A DNA stretch of 64,000 bases from Muricoccus roseus (GTDB lineage: Bacteria; Pseudomonadota; Alphaproteobacteria; Acetobacterales; Acetobacteraceae): assembly GCF_900141905.1 (NCBI RefSeq), contig NZ_FQZF01000029.1, positions 1 through 64,000 of the forward strand, read 5' to 3'. This document shows, piece after piece, positions 17,430 to 25,961 of this stretch. Both the position numbers and the translations under genes were made by a program. The notes below the pieces were generated by a model. It was not told the DNA's origin. It did not search any database and was given only the letters and a program-made list of their open reading frames with translations. Numbering within the stretch: the stretch's first letter is position 1; every line of letters starts with the position of its first letter.

Positions 17430-18553
17430 TCGGCGGCCGCCGGAAGGCGCTGGGCCAGGCGCCGCGCGACGAGGCGGCGCGTGGCGGGAAGCAGGGACTG
17501 GCCGTATTCCACCGCATCCTCCAGCGGGTCGAAGCCGCGGATGAGGAAGGTGGTCACGCCGAGGTCGTAATAGTCGAGGAAGGCCTGGGCCACCTGCTCC
17601 GGCGTGCCGACCAGGGCGGTCGTGTTGCCGCGCGCGCCGGTCTCCCGCGCGATGGCGGTGTAGAGGCGTCCCTCCGGCCGGTCGCCCAGGGCGGCGGCGG
17701 CCAGGAGGCGCTGGGAGCCTGCATTCTGCGGCGCGCCATTCGCGGGACCGAGGGCGGCCTTGCCGCGCACCGCGCGAACGCGGTCCAGTATGGCCTCGGC
17801 GCGGCCCCAGGCGGCGTCCTCCGTATCCGCGAGGATGGGGCGGAAGGAGAGCGAGAAGCGGACGCGGTCGGCGCGGCCATGCTTCGCGGCCTCGGCGCGG
17901 ACGCGGCTGACGATCTCGCGCACCTGGGCGTGGGTCTCGCCCCAGAGGGCATAGACATCGGCATGCTTGCCAGCGACGCGCAGCGCGGCCTCGGACGCGC
18001 CGCCGAAATAGAGCGGGATGCGCGGGGACTGCACGCTGCGCACCTCCGGCGAGGCCCCCTTGATGCGGTAGTAGGTTCCCTCGTGGTCCACCGGCTCCCT
18101 CGCGGCCCAGATGGACTTCAGGACCGACAGGTACTCGTCCGTGCGCGCGTAGCGGTCGTCCTTGCCGAGCCAGTCGCCGTCGCGCGCCTGGTCCGGGTCG
18201 TCGCCGCCGGAGATGGTGTGCAGCGCGGCGCGGCCGTTGGAGAGCTGGTCGAGCGTGTTGAAGGCGCGGGCCGCCGTGCTGGGCGCCTGGAAACCCGGGC
18301 GGTGCGCGACGAGGAAGCCGACCTTCTTCGTATGCGCGGCCGCATGGGCGGCGAGCTGAAGCCCATCCGGCCCGTTCGAGTGCCAGCCGATGAGGATGCG
18401 GTCGAAGCCGCCCTCGTCATGCGCCTGGGCGGAGGCGACGAGATAGCCGGGATCGATCGAGGGGCCGCTGGCCGGATGGATCTCCGACTGCTGGCGCGGC
18501 TGGACCATGCCGATGAATTCGACACCATCGGCGGGGAGCGTGTTGAGGGTCAT
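17426..18553 (-). CDS. ssuD: FMNH2-dependent alkanesulfonate monooxygenase
   Basis: The product (375 residues) is a luciferase-like flavin monooxygenase that releases sulfite from alkanesulfonates using reduced FMN. Diagnostic stretches are EFIGMVQPRQQSEIH near the N terminus, RILIGWHSNGPDG, FLVAHRPGF and LYFGGASEAAL. The length is close to E. coli SsuD (about 380). ATG 18553 has GGAGAGG upstream; an in-frame start at 18595 would overlap ssuB and is less likely. No dedicated flavin reductase (SsuE) is nearby, so FMNH2 must come from another locus. Confidence 0.92.
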   Translation of the reverse strand: MTLNTLPADGVEFIGMVQPRQQSEIHPASGPSIDPGYLVASAQAHDEGGFDRILIGWHSNGPDGLQLAAHAAAHTKKVGFLVAHRPGFQAPSTAARAFNTLDQLSNGRAALHTISGGDDPDQARDGDWLGKDDRYARTDEYLSVLKSIWAAREPVDHEGTYYRIKGASPEVRSVQSPRIPLYFGGASEAALRVAGKHADVYALWGETHAQVREIVSRVRAEAAKHGRADRVRFSLSFRPILADTEDAAWGRAEAILDRVRAVRGKAALGPANGAPQNAGSQRLLAAAALGDRPEGRLYTAIARETGARGNTTALVGTPEQVAQAFLDYYDLGVTTFLIRGFDPLEDAVEYGQSLLPATRRLVARRLAQRLPAAAE

Positions 18554-18594
18554 GGGATTTCCTCTCCGTTCAGATGGGGCGCGGCGGGTGACCA

Positions 18595-19320
18595 TCAGGC
18601 GGCTTCCCGGATCACCTCGGCCTCCACGCCGAGTTCGGAGAGGAGGCGGCGGCGGAGCGCGGCGAAGCGGGCATCGCCATGGGAGCGCGGGCGCTCAATG
18701 CCCACTGGGATGTCGGCGGCGATGCGGCCGGCATCGAGCACGAGGATGCGGTCGGCCAGCAGGATCGCCTCGTCCACGTCATGGGTGACGAGGAGTGTGG
18801 TGGGGGTGTGGGCGCGCCAGAGATCCAGCACCAGCGCATGCATGCGGATGCGGGTGAGCGCGTCCAGCGCGGCGAAGGGCTCGTCCAGCAGCAGAAGGCG
18901 CGGCTCGCGGACGAGGGCGCGGGCGAGCGCGGTGCGCTGGGCCTCGCCGCCGGAAAGGGTGGCGGGCCAGGCGTCGCGGTGCCGGGCGAGGCCGACCTCG
19001 GCCAGGGCACGCTCGGCGCGCGCCGGGGCGCCCTTGCCCGGCAGGCCGAGGGTCACGTTTTCCCAAACGCGCTTCCAGGGCAGCAGGCGGGGTTCCTGGA
19101 AGGCGACGGCCACGGCCTCGGGCACCTCGATCCGCGCCTCCACGGGCCGGGGGTCGAGCCCCGCCAGGGTGCGGAGCAGGGTGGACTTGCCGGAGCCGGA
19201 GCGGCCGAGAAGCGCGGTGAAGGAGCCGGGCTCGAGTTCGAGGTCGAGCTTGTGGAGGACGGTGTTGGTGCCGAAGCGGCGGGTGAGGCCGCGGACAGAG
19301 ACCTGACGGTTGTCGGTCAT
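18595..19320 (-). CDS. ssuB: Alkanesulfonate ABC transporter, ATP-binding protein
   Basis: The 241-residue ATPase subunit has Walker A GRSGSGKST, the signature LSGGEAQR, Walker B LLLLDEPFAALD and the switch VTHDVDEA. The D-E-A after the switch histidine is typical of the Ssu/Tau/nitrate branch. The start is ATG 19320, only 4 bases after the permease stop. The same frame stays open well upstream inside ssuC, but that extension is a shadow of the permease gene. Confidence 0.92.
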   Translation of the reverse strand: MTDNRQVSVRGLTRRFGTNTVLHKLDLELEPGSFTALLGRSGSGKSTLLRTLAGLDPRPVEARIEVPEAVAVAFQEPRLLPWKRVWENVTLGLPGKGAPARAERALAEVGLARHRDAWPATLSGGEAQRTALARALVREPRLLLLDEPFAALDALTRIRMHALVLDLWRAHTPTTLLVTHDVDEAILLADRILVLDAGRIAADIPVGIERPRSHGDARFAALRRRLLSELGVEAEVIREAA

Positions 19321-19324
19321 CGGT

Positions 19325-20161
19325 TCAGGCCTTGATGAGGTTGGGGCGCCAGGCGAGGGCGCGGCGCTCGAAGGCGCGGACGAGGGCGTCGGCGCCGAGG
19401 CCGAGGAGCGCGTAGACGAGCAGGCCGACGACGATGACGTCGGTGCGCAGGAAGTCCCGCGCGTCGTTGATGAGGAAGCCGATGCCGGCGGTGGCGTTGA
19501 TCTGCTCGGCGATGACCAGGGAGAGCCAGGCGCTGCCGAGGGCGTAGCGCAGGCCGACGAGGCCGGAGGGCAGCGCGCCCGGGAGGATGACGTGGCGGAC
19601 CAGGCCGCGCCGGTCCAGGCCGAAGACGCGTCCCGCCTCGGCCAGCTTCGGATCCACGCCGCGGATGCCGGCGAAGAGGGTGAGATAGACGGGGAAGGCA
19701 CTGCCGAGGGCGACGAGCGCGATCTTCGGCGTCTCGCCGATGCCGAACCAGAGGATGAAAAGGGGCACGAGGGCAAGGAAGGGCAGCGTGCGCAGCATCT
19801 GCATCGGCGCGTCCACCACCTCCTCCCCGATGCGGGAGAGGCCGGCGATGACCGCGAGGACGATGCCGGTGGTCACGCCAATGGCCAGGCCGCCGGCGAC
19901 CCGGCCGAGGGAGACGAGGAGGTGATGCGGCAGCTCGCCGGAGAGAAGCAGCTCCCAGGCGGTGGCGATGATGGTGCTGGGCGCGGCCAGGGTGCGCGGG
20001 GCGATCAGCCCGGCCATGGAGGCCGCCTGCCAGAGCAGGATCAGGACGAGCGGGGAGAGGAAGCGGCGATAGGACCTGAGATTGAGCCGCGGCAGGGCGG
20101 CGCGGAACGGCAGGGACGGCGCGAGGCGTTCGCGCGCGCCGAGGGCGTGCGTGTCGGACAT
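19325..20161 (-). CDS. ssuC: Alkanesulfonate ABC transporter, permease
   Basis: This is a 278-residue inner-membrane permease with about six helices (for example LVLILLWQAASMAGLIA and LPFLALVPLFILWFG). The cytoplasmic EAA loop reads EAGRVFGLDRRGLVRHVILP. It is first in the order ssuC-B-D-A. This order differs from the E. coli ssuEADCB arrangement but the gene set is the same minus ssuE. The promoter should lie in the 270-base gap upstream. Confidence 0.9.
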   Translation of the reverse strand: MSDTHALGARERLAPSLPFRAALPRLNLRSYRRFLSPLVLILLWQAASMAGLIAPRTLAAPSTIIATAWELLLSGELPHHLLVSLGRVAGGLAIGVTTGIVLAVIAGLSRIGEEVVDAPMQMLRTLPFLALVPLFILWFGIGETPKIALVALGSAFPVYLTLFAGIRGVDPKLAEAGRVFGLDRRGLVRHVILPGALPSGLVGLRYALGSAWLSLVIAEQINATAGIGFLINDARDFLRTDVIVVGLLVYALLGLGADALVRAFERRALAWRPNLIKA

Positions 20162-20431
20162 CTGGGGAACTCCGGCGATGCGGGGTTGCCGCCCTGGCGT
20201 GGCGGCGTCGCGGTGGCCCGGGGGGGGCTCGGTGGCGGCGTTCAGCCGCGACAGGGCATCGGGCGACAGCCGGACGAGGCGGCGCGGAAGGGCGTGTCGT
20301 TCATGCCCACAAAGCTATGAAGGCCACGCGCCGCCGGAAAGAGCGCGGATTCCCAAAGATATCCCGCAGGACAGGCGCGCCATGCTGCCGCGCGGGCAGG
20401 AAAGGGAATGTCCTTCCCTCTCCCGCCTTCG
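20162..20431. other. Intergenic region upstream of ssuC
   Basis: This gap precedes ssuC and follows maiA, both on the minus strand, and should hold the ssu promoter and a maiA terminator. The stretch near 20340-20380 (containing aaagatatccc) is less GC-rich than the rest. I see no strong hairpin or recognisable Cys/Cbl-type activator box. Confidence 0.4.
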
Positions 20432-21064
20432 TTACTCCGCGTCGGGCTGATTCTCCGGCGCGGCGGCGATGAAGGCCTGATGATCGGCGCAGGCGGCGGC
20501 GACCGCCTTGATCTGCGTCAAGGCGGAGATATCGGCGCCGAAGCGCTTCGCATTGCCGAGCTGGGGGATGAGGCAGAGATCGGCCATCGTCGGAGTGGCG
20601 CCGAAGCAGAAGGGCCCCTCCCCTTCCCCCAGAAGTTTCTCGCAGGCCTCCAGCCCCTCCTGGATCACCCAGCGCGCCCAGCCCGTCACCTTCTCCTCCG
20701 GCCAACCCTCCTCCCGCAGCCGGGCGAGGACCTTGAGGTTCTGCACGGGGTGGACGTCGCAGGCGATGGCCTGGGCGAAGGCGCGGATGCGGGCGCGCTC
20801 CAGCGCCGTGCCGGGCAGGAGGCGCGGCTCGGGACGGGTCTCCTCCAGCCATTCGACGATGGCCAGGGACTGGGTGAGCACCGCGCCATCCTCCACCTCC
20901 AGGGCCGGGAGCAGGCCCTGGGGGTTGCAGCGGAGATAATCGGGCGCGCGCTGCTCGCCACGGCGGAGGTGGTGGAAGACGTGCTCCGCCGTGAGCCCCT
21001 TCAGGTTCAGCGCGATCCGCACCCGCCAGGCGGCGGAGGAGCGGAAGTAGCCATGCAGGCGCAT
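20432..21064 (-). CDS. maiA: Maleylacetoacetate isomerase (zeta-class GST)
   Basis: The 210-residue enzyme isomerises maleylacetoacetate to fumarylacetoacetate with glutathione. The N-terminal thioredoxin fold has the zeta motif YFRSSAAWRVRIALNLKG, followed by NPQGLLPALEVEDGAVLTQS (GSH site). The C-terminal helical domain contains GATPTMADLCLIPQ. It is the third step of homogentisate breakdown after HmgA. Its ATG overlaps the TGA of the upstream Bug gene at 21064, so it is at the end of the homogentisate operon. Confidence 0.93.
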   Translation of the reverse strand: MRLHGYFRSSAAWRVRIALNLKGLTAEHVFHHLRRGEQRAPDYLRCNPQGLLPALEVEDGAVLTQSLAIVEWLEETRPEPRLLPGTALERARIRAFAQAIACDVHPVQNLKVLARLREEGWPEEKVTGWARWVIQEGLEACEKLLGEGEGPFCFGATPTMADLCLIPQLGNAKRFGADISALTQIKAVAAACADHQAFIAAAPENQPDAE

Positions 21065-22041
21065 CAGTCGAGCGTGATCTTCAGGTCGCGGATGAGCGGC
21101 AGCCAGATGCCGCGCTCGCGCTGCAGCAGCGCCTCGAACTCGGCGGGGCCACCGGTCAGCGGCTCCAGCCCAATCTGCTGCATGCGGGTCCGCACCGAGG
21201 CCTCGCGCACCGCGGCGTCCAGCTCCTTCGTGAGATGCGCGACCACATCGTCCGGCGTTGCCTTGGGGACGACCACGCCCTGCCAGGCATAGGCCTCGAA
21301 GCCGCGCAGGTTGAGGGCGGACTGCACGGTGGGGATGCTCGGCATGTCCTCCAGCGGCTGGGCCGAGAGAACGGCGAGGGCCTTCACGCGGCCGCCCCGG
21401 AGGTGCTCGGCGCCCGAGGGATAGTCGAGCACCATCATCGGGATGTTGCCGGCCAGCAGGTCGTTGAGCGCGGGGGCCGCGCCGCGATAGGGGATGTGGT
21501 TGAAGCGGATGCCCGCCTCCCGGCCCAGGCGCTCCATCGCGAGGTGGTGGGGGGAGCCGACGCCAGGCGTCGCGCAGTCGATCGGGCGGGCCCTGGAACG
21601 CTCCGCCAGGCCCTGCACGGTGTCGGCCGGCGCGTTCTGGCCGACGGCGAGGAAAAGCGGGAAGCGGGCCATCAGCCCCACCGGGCGGAAATCCCGGACG
21701 GGGTCGTAGGGCAGGCGATTGAACAGGGCGGTGTTGAAGACGAGCGTGCCGTTGTCGGCGGTCATCACCGTGTAGCCGTCGGCCGGGGCCTTGGCGGTGA
21801 ACTCGGCGCCGATATTCGTGGCCGCACCGGGCTTGTTCTCGATCACCACGGGCTGGCCGAGGCGCTGCGAGAGCGCCGCGCCGACGAGCCGGGCGAGCGT
21901 GTCCGTGCCGCCGCCCGGGGCATAGGCGACGACCCAACGGACGGCGCGATCGGGATAGGCGGCCAGCGCGCGCGAGGCGGGCAGGGCGGCGGCAAGGCCG
22001 GCGCCCATCAGGGCGCGGCGGCCGAGCGTGATGCTCTTCAT
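21064..22041 (-). CDS. Bug-family solute receptor in the homogentisate operon
   Basis: This 325-residue periplasmic receptor has a twin-arginine-like leader (GRRALMGAGLAAALPASRALA). Typical blocks are YPDRAVRWVVAYAPGGGTD, ENKPGAATNIGAEFTAKA and HIPYRGAAPALNDL. It lies between fahA and maiA, overlapping maiA by one base, so it is co-expressed with them. Its ligand is probably an aromatic acid that enters the homogentisate route; this is inferred from position. ATG 22041 gives the proper leader; the open frame upstream does not look coding. Confidence 0.9.
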   Translation of the reverse strand: MKSITLGRRALMGAGLAAALPASRALAAYPDRAVRWVVAYAPGGGTDTLARLVGAALSQRLGQPVVIENKPGAATNIGAEFTAKAPADGYTVMTADNGTLVFNTALFNRLPYDPVRDFRPVGLMARFPLFLAVGQNAPADTVQGLAERSRARPIDCATPGVGSPHHLAMERLGREAGIRFNHIPYRGAAPALNDLLAGNIPMMVLDYPSGAEHLRGGRVKALAVLSAQPLEDMPSIPTVQSALNLRGFEAYAWQGVVVPKATPDDVVAHLTKELDAAVREASVRTRMQQIGLEPLTGGPAEFEALLQRERGIWLPLIRDLKITLD

Positions 22042-22091
22042 GGTTCTTTCCTCTCCGGTACCGGCTCGGCTGGCCGGCTTGTTGTCGGGCG

Positions 22092-23372
22092 TCAGTTGGC
22101 CGGCAGGATGGTCGCGCGGCAATCCCCAAAACCGATGCCGGCGAAACCATCGCGCGCGGCGCGGGCGCGGAGGATGATCTCGTCGCCATCCTCCAGGAAG
22201 CGCCGCGTCTCGCCGGAGGGGAGTTGGACGGGCTCCTTCCCGCCCTTCGTCGTCTCCAGAAGGCTGCCGAAGCCCGCGGCATCGGGGGCGGAGATGGTGC
22301 CGGAGCCGAGCAGGTCGCCCGGGTTCAGGTCGCAGCCATTGGAGGTGTGGTGCGCGACCATCTGCGCCACGGTCCAGTACATGTGGCGCGTGTTGGAGAG
22401 GGAGAGCCGGTGCGGGGCCATGCCCTTGCCGCGCATCGCCGCGGTGAGGATCAGCACCTCCAGCGCGATGTCGAAGGCGCCGGCCGCCTGGTCGGCCTCA
22501 TCCAGCAGATAGGGCAGCGGCGCCGGGTCGCCCTCCGGGCGGGGCGGCTGCGGGGCCCGGAAGGGCTCCAGGGCCTCCGGCGTGATCACCCAGGGGGAGA
22601 CGGTCGAGCCGAAGTTCTTCGCCAGGAACGGGCCGAGGGGCTGGTACTCCCAGGCCTGGATGTCGCGCGCGGACCAGTCGTTCAGCAGCCCGTAGCCGGC
22701 GATATGGGCCGGGGCGCGGGAGATGGGGATGGCGTCGCCCAGCGTGTTCCCGGGGCCAATCCAGATCGCCAGCTCCAGCTCGTAGTCCAGTCGCTCGCAG
22801 GGCGCGAAACGGGGCGTGTCGGAGTCCGGCGCCTTGAGCTGGCCCTTGGGGCGGCGGATATCCGTGCCGGAGGCGCGCACGGAGGAGGCGCGGCCGTGAT
22901 AGCCGATCGGGACGTGCTTGTAGTTCGGCAGCAGCGGGTTATCCGGGCGGAACACCTTGCCGATATTCGTCGCGTGGTGGATGCCCACGTAGAAATCGGT
23001 GTAGTCGCCGATCTTGCTCGGCACGAGAAGCGTCGCGCCCTCCGTGGGGTGAAGATGCGGCTCGACGGCCGCGCGATGCGCGGGGTCCGAGAGCAGCTCG
23101 GACAGGCGGGCGCGAAGCGATTTGCGCACCCCCTCCCCCAGCGCGAAGAGCGCGTTGAGGCCGGGATGCGCCGCGGCGTCGCGGATCTCGTCATCCACCG
23201 GAGCCGCGGTGAGGTCGAGGATCATGTCCCCGATAGCCACGCCGACCCGCGCGCCGCCCATGTCGAGCGGGATGAAGGTGCCGAGGGGCAGGTTCTGGAT
23301 GGGGAAGTCCGGATGCCCGTTGGCGGATTCCACCCAGCTGCGGAGCGCGGGGTCGTGCGTGGCGTCGGTCAT
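22092..23372 (-). CDS. fahA: Fumarylacetoacetase
   Basis: The 426-residue enzyme hydrolyses fumarylacetoacetate to fumarate and acetoacetate. Conserved stretches include DYTDFYVGIHHATNIGK (active-site region), HVPIGYHGRASSV, ELAIWIGPGN and NDWSARDIQAWEY, which supply the metal and substrate ligands of the FAH family. Length and N-terminal SH3-like segment fit full-length eukaryotic-type FAH and not the short FAH-domain enzymes. It starts 18 bases after the hmgA stop. Confidence 0.96.
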   Translation of the reverse strand: MTDATHDPALRSWVESANGHPDFPIQNLPLGTFIPLDMGGARVGVAIGDMILDLTAAPVDDEIRDAAAHPGLNALFALGEGVRKSLRARLSELLSDPAHRAAVEPHLHPTEGATLLVPSKIGDYTDFYVGIHHATNIGKVFRPDNPLLPNYKHVPIGYHGRASSVRASGTDIRRPKGQLKAPDSDTPRFAPCERLDYELELAIWIGPGNTLGDAIPISRAPAHIAGYGLLNDWSARDIQAWEYQPLGPFLAKNFGSTVSPWVITPEALEPFRAPQPPRPEGDPAPLPYLLDEADQAAGAFDIALEVLILTAAMRGKGMAPHRLSLSNTRHMYWTVAQMVAHHTSNGCDLNPGDLLGSGTISAPDAAGFGSLLETTKGGKEPVQLPSGETRRFLEDGDEIILRARAARDGFAGIGFGDCRATILPAN

Positions 23373-23389
23373 TCCTGGTTTGTCACCCC

Positions 23390-24727
23390 TTAGCGCTGGT
23401 TCGGATTGAAGTGCTTCTGCAGGCCCGCGCCGTAGCCGGCATAGTCCCGCTGGAACTGCGGGGCCTCGGCGGCGTAACGCGTGACGCGCTGCGGCAGGCG
23501 CGTTTCCAGCATGAAGGCCATGGTGCCCTCCAGCTTGTGCGGCTTCAATTCCGCGTTGCTGGCGGCCTCGAAGGCGGACATGTCGGGCCCATGGGGCAGC
23601 ATGCAGTTGTGAAGCGAGAAGCCGCCCGGGACGAAGCCGCCGCCGGTCTTGGCGTCGTACACACCCTCCACCAGACCCATGAACTCGCTCATGACGTTCA
23701 TGTGGTACCAGGGCGGGCGGAAGGTGTTCTCGCCGACCAGCCAGCGGTCGGAGAAGAGGACGAAGTCGATATTCGCCGTGCCCGGCGTCTCGCTGGGCGA
23801 GGTCATGACGGTGAAGATCGAGGGATCCGCGTGGTCGAACAGGATCGGGCCGACCGGGGAGTAGCGGCGCAGGTCGTATTTGTAGGGCGCGTAATTGCCG
23901 TGCCAGGCGACGACATCCAGCGGCGAATGGGCCAGCTCGGTGCGCCAGAGGGTGCCGCCCCACTTCACCACCATGGTGGAGGGCGCGTCGCGGTCCTCAT
24001 AGGCCGCGACCGGGGTGAGGAAGTCCCGCTGGTTGGCCATGCAGTTGGCGCCGATGGGCCCGCGCTCCGGCAGGGTGAAGGCGCCGCCGTAGTTTTCGCA
24101 GAGATAGCCGCGGGCGGGACCGCCGGGCAGCTCCACGCGGATCTTCACGCCGCGCGGGATCACCGCGATCTCGCCAGGGGCGATGTCGATGATGCCGAAC
24201 TCGGTCGCGAGGCGCAGCGCGCCCTGCTGGGGCACGAAGAGCATCTCGCCATCGGCGTTGTAGAAGTACTCGTCCTGCATGGAGCGGGTGACGAGATAGA
24301 CATGGGCGCCCATGCCGGTCTGGCTGCCGGCATCGCCCGCCGTGGTGATGGTGCGGATGCCCTCGAGGAAGGAGACCTTCTCCTCCGGCAGCGGGATGGG
24401 GTCCCAGCGCTGGGGCGCGAGGGGCAGGTCCACCTCCACCGCGGGGGCCGTGCGCCAGAGGCCGGCATCCATCTTCGTGAAGGAGCCCCAATGCGCGACG
24501 GTCGGGCGGATGCGGTAGAGCCAGGACCGCTCATTCGTCATGCGCGGCGCGGTGAAGGGCGAGCCGGAGAGCTGCTCGGCATAGAGGCCGTAGGGGCAGC
24601 GCTGGGGCGAGTTGCGCCCGATGGGCAGTGCGCCCGGCAGGGCCTCGGTCTCGAAGCCGTTGCCGAAGCCGGGCATGTAGCCCGTCTCGTTCCTCGTCAG
24701 CGGCTGTGGGCGGAACGGGGCATTCAT
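23390..24727 (-). CDS. hmgA: Homogentisate 1,2-dioxygenase
   Basis: This 445-residue Fe(II) ring-cleavage dioxygenase opens homogentisate to maleylacetoacetate. It begins with the familiar [20 protein letters not shown] and [15 protein letters not shown], and carries [16 protein letters not shown] and [12 protein letters not shown], which hold the iron-binding His/Glu residues. AGGAGG precedes ATG 24727. It is the central gene of the operon 27553 to 20432; all steps from homogentisate to fumarate plus acetoacetate are present. Confidence 0.97.
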   Translation of the reverse strand: MNAPFRPQPLTRNETGYMPGFGNGFETEALPGALPIGRNSPQRCPYGLYAEQLSGSPFTAPRMTNERSWLYRIRPTVAHWGSFTKMDAGLWRTAPAVEVDLPLAPQRWDPIPLPEEKVSFLEGIRTITTAGDAGSQTGMGAHVYLVTRSMQDEYFYNADGEMLFVPQQGALRLATEFGIIDIAPGEIAVIPRGVKIRVELPGGPARGYLCENYGGAFTLPERGPIGANCMANQRDFLTPVAAYEDRDAPSTMVVKWGGTLWRTELAHSPLDVVAWHGNYAPYKYDLRRYSPVGPILFDHADPSIFTVMTSPSETPGTANIDFVLFSDRWLVGENTFRPPWYHMNVMSEFMGLVEGVYDAKTGGGFVPGGFSLHNCMLPHGPDMSAFEAASNAELKPHKLEGTMAFMLETRLPQRVTRYAAEAPQFQRDYAGYGAGLQKHFNPNQR

Positions 24728-24741
24728 GGGGGAGCCTCCTG

Positions 24742-25722
24742 TTACCGGTCGAGTTCGGCGGATTTCATCTCGGTCCCGTGCTCGAGCGAACGCCACATTT
24801 CGACGTCGCGCTCGGCGGTCCAGATGCGGGGGTGGTCGAGGCCCTTCGCCTCGTCATAGGCGCGCGAGACATCGAAGGGCATGCAGTGGTCGAAGATCAC
24901 CCAGTGCCCGTATTTCGGGCGCATGGCGGAGATGGCCTCGTCATAGACCTGCTTCAGCGAGGCACCGGCGGCGACGCCCTTCTTCGCGATCACGAAGAGG
25001 TCGCGCGTGAAGTCGGCGGTGCCGGTCAACCCTTCCTCGATCCTCTCCGGCGTGGTGAGCGAGGCGCCACGGCCCGGGACGAGGGCGGCAGGCCTGAGCG
25101 CGCGGATCGCGTCGAGCGTGCCGGGCCAGTCGGCGAAATGCGCGTCGCCGCAATAGGGGGTGGCGCCGTATTCCACGCAGTCGCCGGCGAAGAGGACGCG
25201 CTCCTTGGGCAGCCAGACCACCGTGTCACCGGCGGTGTGGGAGCGGCCGATATGGATGATCTGCACCTCGCGCTTGCCCATCCAGAGCGTCATCTTCTTC
25301 TGGAAGGTCACATGCGGCCAGGTCAGGCCGGGGATGCTCTCCTTTCCGCGGAACAGGCGTGGGAAGCGGCCGATCTCGCTGTCCATGTCCTGCTGGCCGC
25401 GCTCGACGATCAGGTCGCGCGTGACGTCGGAGGCGATAATCTGCGCGCCCTCGTAGCCGGAGGCACCGAGCACGCGGACGGCGTGGTAGTGGGAGAGGAC
25501 GACATGCGTCACCGGCTTGTCCGTCACGGTGCGGATGCGCGCGATCACGTCCTGCGCCATGCGGGGCGTCGCCTGGGCGTCCACCACCAGAACGCCCTCG
25601 TCCCCGATGACGACGCCCGAATTCGGGTCGCCCTCCGCCGTGTAGCCATAGAGCCCCGGGCCCAGCTCGTCGAAGGAGATGGTCTTCTCGGCGAGGTCGT
25701 TGGTGCTGGCGAAACCGGACAT
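24742..25722 (-). CDS. MBL-fold protein with altered metal motif
   Basis: This 326-residue protein has a metallo-beta-lactamase fold. The usual HxHxDH motif reads H78-Y-H80-A-V-R83, so the Asp and His that bind the second metal are missing. Other expected ligands are present: GRSHTAGD (His), FAGDCVE (Asp) and FDHCMP (His). A one-metal or redox-altered site is therefore likely. It sits between the DUF2783 gene and hmgA with 12- and 14-base gaps. A role in the aromatic pathway, such as hydrolysis of a lactone or thioester by-product, is a guess from context. Confidence 0.85.
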   Translation of the reverse strand: MSGFASTNDLAEKTISFDELGPGLYGYTAEGDPNSGVVIGDEGVLVVDAQATPRMAQDVIARIRTVTDKPVTHVVLSHYHAVRVLGASGYEGAQIIASDVTRDLIVERGQQDMDSEIGRFPRLFRGKESIPGLTWPHVTFQKKMTLWMGKREVQIIHIGRSHTAGDTVVWLPKERVLFAGDCVEYGATPYCGDAHFADWPGTLDAIRALRPAALVPGRGASLTTPERIEEGLTGTADFTRDLFVIAKKGVAAGASLKQVYDEAISAMRPKYGHWVIFDHCMPFDVSRAYDEAKGLDHPRIWTAERDVEMWRSLEHGTEMKSAELDR

Positions 25723-25733
25723 GCGGGATTCCT

Positions 25734-25961
25734 TCAGGCGCGGGCGGCGATGGTGGCGTCGTGCCCGGCGGGCTCGATGCCCTGGCGGGCGCGGGCCATG
25801 GCCTGGCGCAGAACGGCCATGTCCCCGATATGGTTGGAGAGGAGGAGGATCAGCCGCGCATCCACGGCGCGCGCCTGGTCCGGGGTGAGATCCTGGTGGA
25901 TCGCCAGCAGCGCCTCGTAGAACTCGTCCGGCGCGGCGATGTTGGTCTCGGTATTGAGCAT
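25734..25961 (-). CDS. DUF2783 small protein, possible monooxygenase partner
   Basis: The product has 75 residues: an N-terminal TNIAAPDEFYEALLAIHQDL, then DQARAVDARLILLLSNHIGD and a helical end. This matches the DUF2783 family in my recall. It has no signal or membrane segment. Its start overlaps the stop of the FAD monooxygenase gene at 25961. Its position suggests it may be the small coupling protein of a two-component 3-hydroxyphenylacetate 6-hydroxylase (MhaB in Pseudomonas putida U); I have not compared the sequences. Confidence 0.75.
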   Translation of the reverse strand: MLNTETNIAAPDEFYEALLAIHQDLTPDQARAVDARLILLLSNHIGDMAVLRQAMARARQGIEPAGHDATIAARA

